Source: JAPKZH01 sp963715635
GTDB taxonomy: Bacteria > Acidobacteriota > Aminicenantia > Aminicenantales > UBA4085
Reading direction: 5' to 3'
Assembly: GCA_963715635.1 (NCBI GenBank)
Contig: OY970261.1
Span: forward strand, 682,001 to 746,000
Length of the DNA stretch: 64,000 nt
Shown: one piece after another, positions 26,972 through 36,243 of the stretch
How the letters are laid out: each line of letters opens with the position of its first letter
Numbering within the stretch: position 1 is the stretch's first letter
Translations under genes and position numbers: made by a program
The notes under the pieces: model-generated
What the model was told of the DNA's origin: nothing
Seen by the model: only the letters and a program-made list of their open reading frames with translations
Database searches by the model: none

Positions 26972-27544
26972 ATGATCAAGCGTTTGAAGATTCTCTCGTT
27001 CCTGCTGGCGCTGGCCTTTATCGTCGTCCTGGCCGGGATCGCCCAGCAGAAGGCCGAGGACACGGCCAAAGACCCGGTCTGCGGCATGTCGGTGAAATTA
27101 GCCGGCGCGAAATATACCTATGATTACATGGGCACGACCTATTATTTCTGCAGCGAAGGCTGCAAGACTGCGTTTTCCAAAGAGCCGGACAAATATCTGG
27201 CCAAAAAAGACGTCACGAAGCCCATGGGTCAGGGGATGCCAATGGGCGGCGGCATGCACGGTCAGCAGATGCAGATGAAGCCCGGCGAAAAGATGGGCGG
27301 CGCCATGGAAAACTGCCCGATGATGATGAAAGACTTGGAGAAAAAGTTCGAAAACACCAAAGACGGCGTCGTGATTACCCTGACCTCCAAGAACCCCGAG
27401 ACGGTTAAAAAGATCCAGGAGCACGCCGCGATGATGAAGGAGGGCAAGTGCCCCATGATGGGCAAAGGCGGAGACGCCGCCAAGACGGGCACGGGCGAAG
27501 AAGGCTGCCCTATGGCCAAAGATTGCCCGATGAAGAAAAAGTAA
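26972..27544 (+). CDS. Exported YHS-domain protein, Met/Cys-rich
   Basis: 190 residues. A signal peptide or anchor (residues 1-25) is followed by a YHS domain (about 34-80; DPVCGMSVKLAGAKY, FCSEGCKTAF), a small metal-binding fold common in copper-handling proteins. The rest is rich in Met, His and Cys (MGQGMPMGGGMHGQQMQM, CPMMMKD, EGCPMAKDCPM), which suits Cu(I). Its position after csoR-copA supports a periplasmic copper-binding role. GGAGG lies 5 bases before the ATG at 26972; an upstream in-frame start at 26960 overlaps that site. Confidence 0.85.
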   Translation: MIKRLKILSFLLALAFIVVLAGIAQQKAEDTAKDPVCGMSVKLAGAKYTYDYMGTTYYFCSEGCKTAFSKEPDKYLAKKDVTKPMGQGMPMGGGMHGQQMQMKPGEKMGGAMENCPMMMKDLEKKFENTKDGVVITLTSKNPETVKKIQEHAAMMKEGKCPMMGKGGDAAKTGTGEEGCPMAKDCPMKKK

Positions 27545-27570
27545 AAATCATCCGTTTTCAAACGAACAAT

Positions 27571-27663
27571 TTCCGTTGAGGGGTGCCTTTAGCGCCTAGC
27601 GCGCGAGGCTGAGAGCAAACCCGCAGAACCTGATCTGGGTCATACCAGCGGAGGAAGACGGAA
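27571..27663 (+). ncRNA. TPP riboswitch (THI element)
   Basis: Closing stem TTCCGT/ACGGAA (27571-27576 with 27658-27663). Conserved core GGGGTGCC, GGCTGAGAG, ACCCGCAGAACCTGATCTGG, and GTCATACCAGCGGAGGAA are in order. It senses thiamine pyrophosphate and controls thiM-thiE through the terminator that follows. Confidence 0.95.
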
Positions 27664-27678
27664 TAAGCTATTTCTAGA

Positions 27679-27722
27679 AAGCCGTTTTCCTTGGTTAAGG
27701 CCCGGGAAACGGCTTTTTTTTT
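27679..27722 (+). terminator. Riboswitch-controlled intrinsic terminator
   Basis: AAGCCGTTTTCC pairs with GGAAACGGCTT (one bulge), followed by nine T residues, 15 bases before the thiM start. With TPP bound the aptamer should allow this hairpin and stop transcription. Confidence 0.85.
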
Positions 27723-27737
27723 GAGGGGAGGTCGGCC

Positions 27738-28541
27738 ATGTTCGAACCCGAGGATGTATGGAGAGATGTGCAGCGGATCCGGAGCGAGGCGCCTCTTATC
27801 CATAACATCACGAATTACGTGGTGATGAACACGACGGCCAACGCGCTGTTGGCCCTCGGAGCGTCTCCGGTCATGGCCCATGCCATGGAGGAGGTCGAAG
27901 CCATGGTCGGCTTGGCCAGAGCTCTGGTCATCAATATCGGCACTCTGAGCGGACCCTGGATCGCAGCTATGCTCAAAGCGGCCTCGGCGGCCAAGCGGCG
28001 CGGCATTCCCGTTGTGCTCGATCCCGTCGGTGCGGGCGCAACCCGATATCGCACCGAGGCTGCCCAGCGGATCCTTGCCGATGCTCCTCCGACGATTGTT
28101 CGAGGCAACGCCTCTGAAATCAGGGCGCTTTATTATGCCGAATCCGAAACCAAGGGTGTGGACAGCCGGCATGACGCCGCTGCCGCCGCGGAGGCAGCGC
28201 GAGGGCTCTCGAAAAAATGCGGCTGCGTCGTGAGCGTGAGCGGCGCCGTGGATTTGATATTCAACGATGATTCCATCGTCCAGGTCGCTAACGGCCATCC
28301 GATGATGCCCCGTGTGACCGGCCTGGGCTGCACGGCCTCAGCGCTGACGGGCGCATTCGCCGCCGTCAACCCATCAGCCTTCGAAGCTGCGGCGCATGCC
28401 ATGGCGGTGATGGGGATCGCGGGCGAAATCGCAGCCGGCAAGTCGCCGGGGCCGGCCAGCTTTCAGATGCATTTCCTCGATGCTCTCTATGGGCTTCAAG
28501 AGGAGGACATCCAGAATCGTCTGAGCATGGAGCGGGCTTGA
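27738..28541 (+). CDS. thiM: Hydroxyethylthiazole kinase
   Basis: 267 residues. It phosphorylates salvaged 4-methyl-5-hydroxyethylthiazole. LIHNITNYVVMNTTANALLA, VLDPVGAGATRYRT, RGNASEI and the catalytic-Cys segment TGLGCTASALTGAF are diagnostic. It is expressed under the TPP riboswitch; GGGGAGG precedes the ATG. Its stop overlaps the thiE start by four bases. No thiC or thiG is in the window, so salvage is the visible role. Confidence 0.96.
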   Translation: MFEPEDVWRDVQRIRSEAPLIHNITNYVVMNTTANALLALGASPVMAHAMEEVEAMVGLARALVINIGTLSGPWIAAMLKAASAAKRRGIPVVLDPVGAGATRYRTEAAQRILADAPPTIVRGNASEIRALYYAESETKGVDSRHDAAAAAEAARGLSKKCGCVVSVSGAVDLIFNDDSIVQVANGHPMMPRVTGLGCTASALTGAFAAVNPSAFEAAAHAMAVMGIAGEIAAGKSPGPASFQMHFLDALYGLQEEDIQNRLSMERA

Positions 28542-29182
28542 TAAAAGGTCCCGATTTTAGCCTTTATCTTGTCACAGACCGGACGCTGTCGCTGGGGCGG
28601 CCGCTGGAAGGGATCGTCGGGGCTGCGGTCCGCGGCGGCGTCTCCGCGGTTCAACTTCGTGAGAAGTCCTGTTCAACTGAAGAATATATCGAGACGGCCC
28701 GCCGCATCAAAAAGGTTTTAGGGCCCTTCGGCGTTCCCCTGATCATTAACGATCGCGCGGAGGTCGCTCTCGAGGTCGGAGCGGCCGGCGTTCATCTCGG
28801 ACAGGGCGATATGCCTCCTGCCGATGCGAGGAAATTATTGGGTCCGGACGCTGTCATCGGGCTCTCCGTGGAGACGCCGAAACAGGCTGATAAAGCCGAT
28901 CAATTGGACGTCGATTATCTCGGTGTCAGCCCTATTTTCCCGACGCCGACAAAAACGGACATAACGACGGCATGGGGACTTCAAGGATTGCGCCTGCTGC
29001 GCTCGCGTTCGCGTCATAAGCTGATCGCCATCGGCGGCATCAACTCGTCCAACGCCGCCGAGGTCATGGAGGCAGGCGCCGATGGCATCGCCGTCGTCTC
29101 AGCCATCTGCTCTGCTCCGGACCCTGAAGCTGCGGCCCGCGAGCTCAGAACGATCGTGAATCGATTGCGAAATCGGAGATGA
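28538..29182 (+). CDS. thiE: Thiamine-phosphate synthase
   Basis: 214 residues, a TIM barrel that joins HMP-PP and thiazole phosphate. LYLVTDRTL, VSAVQLREKSCS, LIINDRAEVAL, GVHLGQGD, DYLGVSPIFPTPTKTD and AIGGINSSNAAEVMEAGADG are typical. The start is TTG, within a TTGA overlap with thiM, and GGAG lies 5 bases before it, so translation is coupled. Confidence 0.95.
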   Translation: MIKGPDFSLYLVTDRTLSLGRPLEGIVGAAVRGGVSAVQLREKSCSTEEYIETARRIKKVLGPFGVPLIINDRAEVALEVGAAGVHLGQGDMPPADARKLLGPDAVIGLSVETPKQADKADQLDVDYLGVSPIFPTPTKTDITTAWGLQGLRLLRSRSRHKLIAIGGINSSNAAEVMEAGADGIAVVSAICSAPDPEAAARELRTIVNRLRNRR

Positions 29183-29351
29183 GTTCCTGCGTTCTAATTC
29201 CCGTTCTTGTCTCGCGTTTTTCTACGATGCCAAAATGATTGACTTTTTTTATGAATTGAGATATAAGAGTCATGTCCAGATTGAGAGACGAAATTTGCAG
29301 ATTTTATCTGCTTATTTATCTGACTGAAAATTTGTAAAGGACGAGGTGGAA

Positions 29352-29789
29352 ATGCATACCGTTAAAGACATGCTGAAGGAAAAGGGATCGAACGTATGGA
29401 CCATTTCGCCGGAAGCCAAAGTGATCGATGCCCTCAAGCTTATGGCAGATAAAAAAATCGGCGCGCTCGCGGTGATGGATAAGAACCAGGTGGTGGGCAT
29501 CCTTTCGGAACGGGATTATGCGAGAAAAGTGATCCTCAAAGGTAGATCGTCGCTTGATACTCCTGTCAAAGAGATCATGACGGGCCAGGTCTATTGTGTC
29601 GGCCTCGAAACGGCCGCTGAGGAATGCATGGCCCTGATGACGAAAAAACGGATCCGCCATCTGCCGGTTATTGACAAGGGGAAAATGGTCGGCCTGATTT
29701 CCATCGGAGATGTTGTCAAATCAGTCATCTCCGAGCACAAAATTACCATCGGTCATCTCCAAGATTATATTCAGGGCAAGTATCTCTGA
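29352..29789 (+). CDS. Two-CBS-domain protein
   Basis: 145 residues made of two CBS motifs, TVKDML to DYARKVIL and VKEIMTGQVY to IGDVVKSVI. Stand-alone CBS pairs bind adenosine nucleotides and act as energy sensors for partners; no partner is evident. GTG at 29346 is an alternative start two codons upstream; the ATG at 29352 is preferred. The gene converges on the cytochrome operon with 98 bases between. Confidence 0.9.
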   Translation: MHTVKDMLKEKGSNVWTISPEAKVIDALKLMADKKIGALAVMDKNQVVGILSERDYARKVILKGRSSLDTPVKEIMTGQVYCVGLETAAEECMALMTKKRIRHLPVIDKGKMVGLISIGDVVKSVISEHKITIGHLQDYIQGKYL

Positions 29790-29887
29790 TATTCTTTTCT
29801 ATTCTTTGAGCCCCGACTCATCTTTCTGATCATTAAGGGACAGGCTGCAACGTGGGGAGATAGGCGGGTTTCTTTAAGCTCGTCTGT

Positions 29888-30682
29888 TCACAGGCTTTCG
29901 GACTCGAGGAGATTCTTCCGTTCTTCCAGGATTTTCTTGTATTCCAGAGGGTGGAGCGTCCGCAGCTCGTGTCCCGTGATCTTTCCGTTGAGCCAGATCT
30001 TGCTCATGGGGAAGACCTCGGGGTTGAGGTGGACGTTGTACATGTGCCAGATGATGATCGCCAGGAAGGCCAGCATGGCCTCGTAGCCGTGGACGATGAC
30101 AAAGATGTCGTGGACCCAAAGCGGGAAGAGCTTGAGGGATAGCTCCACTTTCCACATGAAGAACCCGCTGATGATCATGACGAACGATCCCCAGGCGACG
30201 GCCAGGTACTCGAATTTCTCGATAAAATTGTAGCGGCCGAATTCCGGCTCCTTTTCGAACAACCAGTAAGGATGCTTCTCCAAGAATTTTTTGAGAATAC
30301 CTCTCTTATAGAGAAACTGCGTCAGGCCGACGTTATGCCAGAAGAGATCCCACGCGTCCCGGATATCCTTGAACTTCGGGATCATCTCCTTGAAATTATT
30401 CCGGCCGCGCTTCGTGAAGATCGCGTAAAAAATATGCCAGATGATGTTGATGATCAGGATGACGGCCGCCACGCGGTGCATGATGCCCCGGATGTAAAAC
30501 GCTTTTTCGAAGGAAAACAGGGATTTGAAAATCTTTAACTCGTAAAAAATCAGCGGCAGGCCCGTCACGATCAGGATGGAGAAGGTCAGGACCAGGAGAA
30601 AATGCTGGATCCTTTCGGCAAGGTTCATCCGCAAGAAGATTTCGTCGTCACGGATGAGGTCGGAGGGGGTTAATGTTTCCAT
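29888..30682 (-). CDS. Membrane cytochrome b (FdnI/NrfD-partner-like di-haem subunit)
   Basis: 264 residues with four membrane helices (about 26-47, 66-86, 158-178, 192-214). His residues in QHFLLVL, MHRVAAVI, IWHIFYAI and IWHMYNV are in the right places for two haem b groups, as in formate dehydrogenase gamma or Ni-hydrogenase cytochrome b subunits. It would carry electrons between the membrane quinone pool and the multihaem protein encoded just upstream, whose gene it overlaps by 13 bases. Last gene of the cytochrome block. ATG at 30628 is a shorter alternative start. Confidence 0.85.
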   Translation of the reverse strand: METLTPSDLIRDDEIFLRMNLAERIQHFLLVLTFSILIVTGLPLIFYELKIFKSLFSFEKAFYIRGIMHRVAAVILIINIIWHIFYAIFTKRGRNNFKEMIPKFKDIRDAWDLFWHNVGLTQFLYKRGILKKFLEKHPYWLFEKEPEFGRYNFIEKFEYLAVAWGSFVMIISGFFMWKVELSLKLFPLWVHDIFVIVHGYEAMLAFLAIIIWHMYNVHLNPEVFPMSKIWLNGKITGHELRTLHPLEYKKILEERKNLLESESL

Positions 30683-31902
30683 CGAATTCGAATCCTGTGA
30701 TACAGATCGGCGGCGATAAAGATCAGAAAGATGGCGATCAGGCTAGCGATCACAACGATATAAAAGATCTTGGCGAAGTAGGCCCACTTGTTCTCTGTTT
30801 TCTCAGACACGACGTGAATTTTTCCCTTGGCAAAATTGGTTCCGGCTCCCGCATGGCATTTCCCGCAGGTCTTGGACAGGTTGGCCGGGTAAATGAGGGA
30901 TTTCGGATCGGAGGAAGTCCGGATATCATGGAAGCCGTGGCAGCTGGCGCAGTTGGCGACCCGCGTCTCCCCGAATTTCGAGGCGGTGCCGTGATAGGAA
31001 TTCGAGTATGTTTTCAGCCGGGAGGTGAGAAACCCGTACTGCCGGGCCAGCCGTTCGTCATCATGGCAGCGGGTACACACGCCGGCGACCTTGGTGGCAT
31101 AGACGGGGGAGGTCAGGTCTTCCGGCGATTGGATATTGTGCTCGCTGTGGCAGTCCGTGCAGACGGGCACGTCCTTGCTGCCTTTGACATAATCCTTGCC
31201 GTGGACGCCATCCAGGTAGCCTTTTTCGATGCCGACATGGCAGATGCCGCAGGTGCGGATGATGTTTTTCCGCGACACTCGGGACTGGGGATCGGCGACG
31301 CTGCGGACGCTATGTCCGCCATGGCAGTTGGCGCAGTTGGCCGAAAGCGTCAGTCCGGACTTTTCCAGGGCCTTGTAATGGGCGCTCAGTTTATACATTT
31401 CGATAAAGTTTTTGCCCCGTTTTGTCTTCACCCGTTCCAGGTGGCAGGCTTCGCAAGTGTTCGGCAGGTTGATCGGGAAAATCGTGGATTCCGGGTCATC
31501 TTTTCCCCGGATTTCGTGCGTCCCGTGGCAGTCTTTGCAGGCGACCGTGATCGGGTTTGTTGCGTCGTGGGGCTGGCCGTGGATGCTGGCCTTGATCTGC
31601 ATGGCATCTTTGTCGTGGCAGGCGGCACAGTCCACCGGGTGCAGCTTCTCGACGTGTGGGAAATCTTTCACCTTTTTGAGGTCGGCATGGCAGTCGACAC
31701 AGGATATTTCGGCTTGGCCATGGACGGACGCCTGGAATTTCTTCTGGTCAACGAACAGCGGTTTTCCGGCGCCAGACTTTAAGCTGGAATCGCTGTGGCA
31801 GGTCAAGCAGTCGTCATTGGATAAAGCGATCGAGGCGGGGGCCAGGGCCAGGACGGCAATCAGGCCAAGGGCAAAGCCGGATAAAATGGACTTCCTGATC
31901 AT
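30670..31902 (-). CDS. 11-haem membrane-anchored cytochrome c
   Basis: 410 residues with a signal peptide and one C-terminal membrane anchor (about 379-400). Eleven CXXCH motifs are visible (for example CLTCH, CVDCH, CAACH, CKDCH, CEACH, CANCH, CGICH, CTDCH, CTRCH, CASCH, CGKCH). Repeated blocks of the form CxDCHGxH with a distal CGxCH suggest internal duplication. It is a paralogue of the next gene upstream, with which it overlaps by ATGA. With the adjacent cytochrome b it probably forms a quinone-linked electron-transfer module. The electron acceptor is unknown. Confidence 0.9.
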   Translation of the reverse strand: MIRKSILSGFALGLIAVLALAPASIALSNDDCLTCHSDSSLKSGAGKPLFVDQKKFQASVHGQAEISCVDCHADLKKVKDFPHVEKLHPVDCAACHDKDAMQIKASIHGQPHDATNPITVACKDCHGTHEIRGKDDPESTIFPINLPNTCEACHLERVKTKRGKNFIEMYKLSAHYKALEKSGLTLSANCANCHGGHSVRSVADPQSRVSRKNIIRTCGICHVGIEKGYLDGVHGKDYVKGSKDVPVCTDCHSEHNIQSPEDLTSPVYATKVAGVCTRCHDDERLARQYGFLTSRLKTYSNSYHGTASKFGETRVANCASCHGFHDIRTSSDPKSLIYPANLSKTCGKCHAGAGTNFAKGKIHVVSEKTENKWAYFAKIFYIVVIASLIAIFLIFIAADLYHRIRIRWKH

Positions 31903-33161
31903 TTAGTTTTTGAATGCTTGGCTCTTTGGATGAGCTCCGGCACAAACCAGACGCCGGTCAGGGCGACGATGACCAGCAGGACCCAGAGCAGGACTTTCTG
32001 GACATAAAAAGGCGCGCCCGATTTTTTCTCGTTGATATCGCGGTGGATTTTGGCCTTGGCGATTTTCTCAGGCATGCCCGGATGACAGTTGGCCTGGCCG
32101 CAGGTCTTGGCCAGGTTGGCGGGATTCACCTTGGACAGAGGATCGCCGGCGGGGCGGATGTCGTGGACGCCGTGGCAGTTCGAACAATTGGCCTCCGCTT
32201 TGTCCCCGAAGCCGATGGCGATGCCATGGAAACTTTCAATGAATGTTTTGATCCTGTCCTCGGGAACGCCGTATTTTTTCATGATCTCCGGCCGGGCATG
32301 GCAGGCCGAGCATGTATCCGGGATTCGCGCCTTGGATGTCGGCGATCCTTTGTCTTGGGGGGACGCCACCGTATGTTCGCCATGGCAGTCGACGCACACG
32401 GGGGCGTCAACATTGCCTTTCAAGGCCTCCCGGCCGTGGATGCTTTGTTTATATTCATCGAAGATGAGGCTGTGGCATTTGCCGCAGGTTTCCGGGTTCT
32501 TGGCGGCCAGGTGTGGCTCGCCAACTCCCTGGATGTTATGGACGCCGTGACAGTCCGTGCAGACGGCGGCAAAGGACACCAGGCCTTTTTCGAACACGGC
32601 TTTGCCGTGGACGCTTTGCATATACTCCTGGTAGGGCGATTCGGCATGGATATGGTACTTCACGATGACGCTCATGTTTTCATGACACCGCGAGCAGATG
32701 AGCGGAATGTTCTTGCGGTTGACGGTGGATTCGGGGTCCTGGACCTTCTTGATATTGTGCTTGCCATGGCAGTCCCAGCACTTGGCGACATCCTGGACGC
32801 CGCGCTGGAGGAAGGCCTTGCCATGAACGCTGTCCGAGTAATAGACGGGGCTTTCTCCCGGTTTCAGCAGGTGGTTTTCCCGGTGGCATTTCGCGGTGCA
32901 ATTTGCGGGCGGAATATCTTTTTTCTTTTGATGAGGGAGTTCCTTGGTTCCTCCCGTCGAGACAATTTGGTGGCAATCGGTGCAGGACAGGTTGGCGTGA
33001 ACCGAAGCCGACAGGGAATCCACAGTATGGCAGGAGAGGCATTTCTGGTTAGCGGTTGCTTCTGGCTTCAAGGCCTGAGCCGGCTGGCCTATGGCCAAAC
33101 CCGTCAGGAGGGCGCCGGCCAGGAGTCCCAGGAGCATTTTCTCAATCGGACACGTTTTCAT
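31899..33161 (-). CDS. 11-haem cytochrome c with atypical haem motifs
   Basis: 420 residues, signal peptide and a C-terminal membrane anchor (about 388-408). Nine CXXCH motifs plus two atypical ones: CTAKCH (CX3CH) early and CGQANCH (CX4CH) near the end. The layout mirrors the downstream paralogue, where CAACH and CGKCH occupy the corresponding places, so the enlarged spacings are probably real haem sites. The start is supported by the signal peptide. The gene overlaps the next by four bases, so the two are made together. Confidence 0.9.
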   Translation of the reverse strand: MKTCPIEKMLLGLLAGALLTGLAIGQPAQALKPEATANQKCLSCHTVDSLSASVHANLSCTDCHQIVSTGGTKELPHQKKKDIPPANCTAKCHRENHLLKPGESPVYYSDSVHGKAFLQRGVQDVAKCWDCHGKHNIKKVQDPESTVNRKNIPLICSRCHENMSVIVKYHIHAESPYQEYMQSVHGKAVFEKGLVSFAAVCTDCHGVHNIQGVGEPHLAAKNPETCGKCHSLIFDEYKQSIHGREALKGNVDAPVCVDCHGEHTVASPQDKGSPTSKARIPDTCSACHARPEIMKKYGVPEDRIKTFIESFHGIAIGFGDKAEANCSNCHGVHDIRPAGDPLSKVNPANLAKTCGQANCHPGMPEKIAKAKIHRDINEKKSGAPFYVQKVLLWVLLVIVALTGVWFVPELIQRAKHSKTK

Positions 33162-33263
33162 GAAAATTCGTTTCCTAATTGTTCTTATGTCTTCAGGCGA
33201 AAGACAGTCATCATCCTTCCGCCAAAAATGAAATACCGGTCAAAAAAAGATGGACAGGCGAAA

Positions 33264-33785
33264 TTATTTTCCGGGCACGGGATGCTTGATCTTGTCCCAG
33301 GCCGCCGCGAAGTCGTATGTCTTTCCATGCGCATTCTGATGGCAGGTCAGGCACCACGTCTTGATCGCGTCCGCGTTGCCATAGAGCTTGAGTCCGTTCT
33401 TGACCGCTTCATCCTTGTTCTTCATGATGCTCAGCGTTTTGTAGGCGCTGCCGGGGCCGTGGCAGACTTCGCAGGTGACGCCCTCGGCTTTGAGGTCGGC
33501 CGCCTTTTCAAAGAGGGGGGCGTGGCACTTCAGGCATTTGGGATCATTGGCCGGGTCTTTGACACCCAGGGCTTGGGCGTTGGCGGCCGCCGCGGGGGAA
33601 CTCAGGGCTGCAAACGACTTGGCATGATTGCTCATTTTCCAGATCGGGTACTGCTGCCCCTGCTTTTCGGTCTTGTGGCAGATCTGGCATTTCTGGGCGC
33701 CGACATACGTAGCATTCTGACTATACAGACTGGGGACAAACAGGCAGAGTGTGATGACAATGGCCGGAATGAGAACCTTCTTCAT
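33264..33785 (-). CDS. Tetrahaem cytochrome c554-like protein
   Basis: 173 residues with a signal peptide. Four CXXCH motifs (CQICH, CLKCH, CEVCH, CLTCH) have the spacing of the cytochrome c554/c-prime family, with the WKMSNHAKSFAAL pattern after the first haem and TCEVCHGPGSAY. These are soluble periplasmic electron carriers. It begins the downstream transcription unit of the locus, with a strong promoter and AGGAGG upstream. Confidence 0.92.
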   Translation of the reverse strand: MKKVLIPAIVITLCLFVPSLYSQNATYVGAQKCQICHKTEKQGQQYPIWKMSNHAKSFAALSSPAAAANAQALGVKDPANDPKCLKCHAPLFEKAADLKAEGVTCEVCHGPGSAYKTLSIMKNKDEAVKNGLKLYGNADAIKTWCLTCHQNAHGKTYDFAAAWDKIKHPVPGK

Positions 33786-33817
33786 GATGCCTCCTACTAG
33801 GGTCTCGAGAACGTCCC

Positions 33818-33846
33818 ATTTTAGCCGAGAGGCCCCGCCTTGTCAA
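33818..33846 (-). promoter_or_regulatory. Strong sigma70-type promoter inside the cytochrome locus
   Basis: Minus strand: perfect TTGACA (33846-33841), 17-base spacer, TAAAAT (33823-33818), 33 bases before the tetrahaem gene. It would allow the tetrahaem, the two 11-haem proteins and cytochrome b to be made apart from the bc-complex genes. Confidence 0.7.
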
Positions 33847-33895
33847 TCTGGAAAATTAGGATTTCGATAAATTAGATAAGAAAAATAAGATCTGG

Positions 33896-35158
33896 TCAGG
33901 GCCGGGCGCCGGACTTTGTCATATTCCGGATTTTCAGGAAGAGGGCCGCGGCAAACAGGGCCAGAAAGGCCGTGGCGATGACCAGGCCTTTTCGCCGGAA
34001 TTTGGCTTCCTGAAGGGCCTTCTCGCCCGCCATCCGGATGTCGGCGAGGATCTTTTCTCCCTCGCCGATCTTCTGCCGGATGTCTTCGACGGCAAGGCTG
34101 TGGGTCAGGTTTTTCGCCGAAACCAGGAGCGTATTCACGTCCTGCAGATGGAACCTCGGCTCGCTGACCTCAACACCCTTCTTCTCGGCCAAGGCCAGGA
34201 TGTCGTCGTCCTGTCGAAGCTGAGTTTGAATAGCGGCGAAGATCTGGCCCAACTGGGATGCAGCCTGATAGCCTTTGGAGCCGGATTCGTGGCACTGGAG
34301 GCAGACGGATGCTTTCTCCGTGCCGAGCATGTCATTGGACGGGGAGACTATTTTATGGTTGCTGTGGCAGGCTTCGCATTCGGACAATCCCAGCTCATCA
34401 AAGGCCTTCTTGTGAGGGCTTTTGGAAAAAAGCTCGCCCGTTGAGGGATGGCACTGTCGGCAGAGCGAGGCGATGCTCTTGACTTCGGGCGGGAACGCGC
34501 CGTGGTTGCCGTGGCAGTCGTTGCAGGTCGGGGCGGACATATCTTTTTTTTCAAACAGGGCGCGCGCGTGAACGCTTTGTTTGTACTCGTCAAGCTGGTT
34601 GGTGGGAATCTTGTAGTCTTTCATGTAATCGGCGTTGGCATGGCAGCGGCCGCAGGTCTGGGGGATGTTCCAGGGAAAGATGAGCGATTTGGGATACTTG
34701 GCCGTTTGAATGCCGTGCACGCCGTGGCAGTCTGTGCAAACGGCGGCCTTGGCATCGCCCTTTTTGAGGAGCTGGCCGTGCCGGCTTGTCCAATATTGGC
34801 TCAGCTGGTCCACCCGGAGACCCGGGTTGAACGACCTCATATAGGCGGCGTTGGCATGGCAGGAGGCGCAGAATTCGGGGATTTGTGCCCTCTTCGGCGC
34901 GCCCTTGAACGATTTATCCTTGGCCCGGTCTTCATTATCCTGGGCGGGGTTTCCGCCGTGGCAGTCTTTGCAGCCCAGGCCGAACTGTTGGTGGATGTCT
35001 TGTTGGAAGCCGTCGGCCGGGGCGCGGAGCTCGCCCTCGAGCTTGCTATGGCAATCGAGGCAGCTGTTTTTCTGCCCGAGCGCGAACAAGGGAAAACCCA
35101 ATAGGCAGGCTAAGACCAGGGGAAATAGCGTCTTCTTGGTGATTGTCGTATTTTTCAT
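33896..35158 (-). CDS. 9-haem membrane-anchored cytochrome c
   Basis: 420 residues, signal peptide, nine CXXCH motifs in the N-terminal 300 residues (CLDCH, CKDCH, CASCH, CTDCH, CGRCH, CNDCH, CRQCH, CEACH, CLQCH). A helical, haem-free region (about 300-390) and a C-terminal membrane anchor follow. It lies 4 bases after the cytochrome b/b6 gene, so it is probably a subunit of that complex and takes electrons from it, as multihaem partners do in Geobacter Cbc complexes. That comparison is by architecture only. Confidence 0.9.
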   Translation of the reverse strand: MKNTTITKKTLFPLVLACLLGFPLFALGQKNSCLDCHSKLEGELRAPADGFQQDIHQQFGLGCKDCHGGNPAQDNEDRAKDKSFKGAPKRAQIPEFCASCHANAAYMRSFNPGLRVDQLSQYWTSRHGQLLKKGDAKAAVCTDCHGVHGIQTAKYPKSLIFPWNIPQTCGRCHANADYMKDYKIPTNQLDEYKQSVHARALFEKKDMSAPTCNDCHGNHGAFPPEVKSIASLCRQCHPSTGELFSKSPHKKAFDELGLSECEACHSNHKIVSPSNDMLGTEKASVCLQCHESGSKGYQAASQLGQIFAAIQTQLRQDDDILALAEKKGVEVSEPRFHLQDVNTLLVSAKNLTHSLAVEDIRQKIGEGEKILADIRMAGEKALQEAKFRRKGLVIATAFLALFAAALFLKIRNMTKSGARP

Positions 35159-35162
35159 TTCC

Positions 35163-36242
35163 CTATAGCCCCCGGACCGTATAAGTCAGGACGGTCATCA
35201 CGGCGATGTAGAGAAAAACGAAGAGCCCGAGCCATGTGAAAACCGGGCTGCGCTTCTCCTGCAAAGCCCTGCGGTCCAGATAAGGCACAAGCATCCAGAG
35301 CATGCCTCCGACCATGAAGGCCAGAATCGCTAACTTTTCTCCTTCGATGAAGATCACGTGCGAGGGGAGGAGCTTGAGGGTCGTGAACATGAAGGTGAAG
35401 TACCATTCGGGCTTGATGCCCAGGGGGGTCGCGCCGAACGGATCGGCTTTTTTCCCGATCTCCCACGGTAAGAAGACGCAGAGGACGCCGATCAGGACAA
35501 GGATGAGAGTCCAGCCCAGCGCGTCCCTGTAAATAAAGTCGGGGAAAAACGAGATCTCCCTGACCTTGGCCTCGTCGACGCCGATCGGTTTCGACATGCC
35601 CAGGATCTGGACGAGCAAGACATGGGTTCCGATGATGAGGAAGGCAGCCATGGGAAGAATGGCGACGTGGAACCAGAAAAACCTGGAGAGCGTCGCCTGC
35701 GAAACGGTCGATCCGCCGAGGATCACAGTTTTCAGCCATTTCCCGATGAGCGGCAGGCTTCCGGCGATGTCCGTGCCCACCCTGGTGGCAAAATAGGACA
35801 GCTCATTCCACGGCAGGAGATAGCCGCTGAAGCCGAAGGCCAGGAAGACAAGCAGCAGGAAGAACCCCGTGATCCAAGTCAGCTCCCGGGGCCGCCGGTA
35901 AGCCTTCAGAAAGAACGTCGAGAACATGTGGACGAAGATGACGCCGATGAGGATATTGGCGGTCCAGCTGTGGACCGAACGGATGAGCCAGCCAAACTTG
36001 ACCTGGCTCATGATGAACTGGATGCTTTCGTGGGCGGCGTCGATGGACGGCGTGTAGTAGAGAAGGAGAAGGATGCCCGTCAGAATCTGGATGCCGGTCA
36101 GAAAAAGGCAGATGCCGCCGAAATAATACCAGAAAGAATAGGGATGTTCGGGGACCTTCTTTTTTTTGGAGAAATCCAAGAGCCCCTGAATTTGGAAACG
36201 CTCGTTCAAATACGCAAATATATTCTGGCCGAATTTTTTCAT
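35163..36242 (-). CDS. Cytochrome b/b6 (quinol oxidase core of a bc-type complex)
   Basis: 359 residues, about eight membrane helices. Haem b ligands appear as His pairs in RSVHSWTANILIGVIFVHMF and FFWFHVAIL to IGTHVLL. The Qo-site PEWY is conserved (GIKPEWYFTF). The N-terminal b6 and C-terminal subunit IV parts are fused. With the Rieske gene directly upstream it should oxidise menaquinol, passing one electron to the Rieske centre and one across the membrane. Confidence 0.95.
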   Translation of the reverse strand: MKKFGQNIFAYLNERFQIQGLLDFSKKKKVPEHPYSFWYYFGGICLFLTGIQILTGILLLLYYTPSIDAAHESIQFIMSQVKFGWLIRSVHSWTANILIGVIFVHMFSTFFLKAYRRPRELTWITGFFLLLVFLAFGFSGYLLPWNELSYFATRVGTDIAGSLPLIGKWLKTVILGGSTVSQATLSRFFWFHVAILPMAAFLIIGTHVLLVQILGMSKPIGVDEAKVREISFFPDFIYRDALGWTLILVLIGVLCVFLPWEIGKKADPFGATPLGIKPEWYFTFMFTTLKLLPSHVIFIEGEKLAILAFMVGGMLWMLVPYLDRRALQEKRSPVFTWLGLFVFLYIAVMTVLTYTVRGL

Positions 36243-36243
36243 C

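Noticed and set aside
31914..33800. 628-codon plus-strand open frame
   Set aside because: Antisense to the 11-haem and tetrahaem cytochromes; shadow of repeated CXXCH coding.
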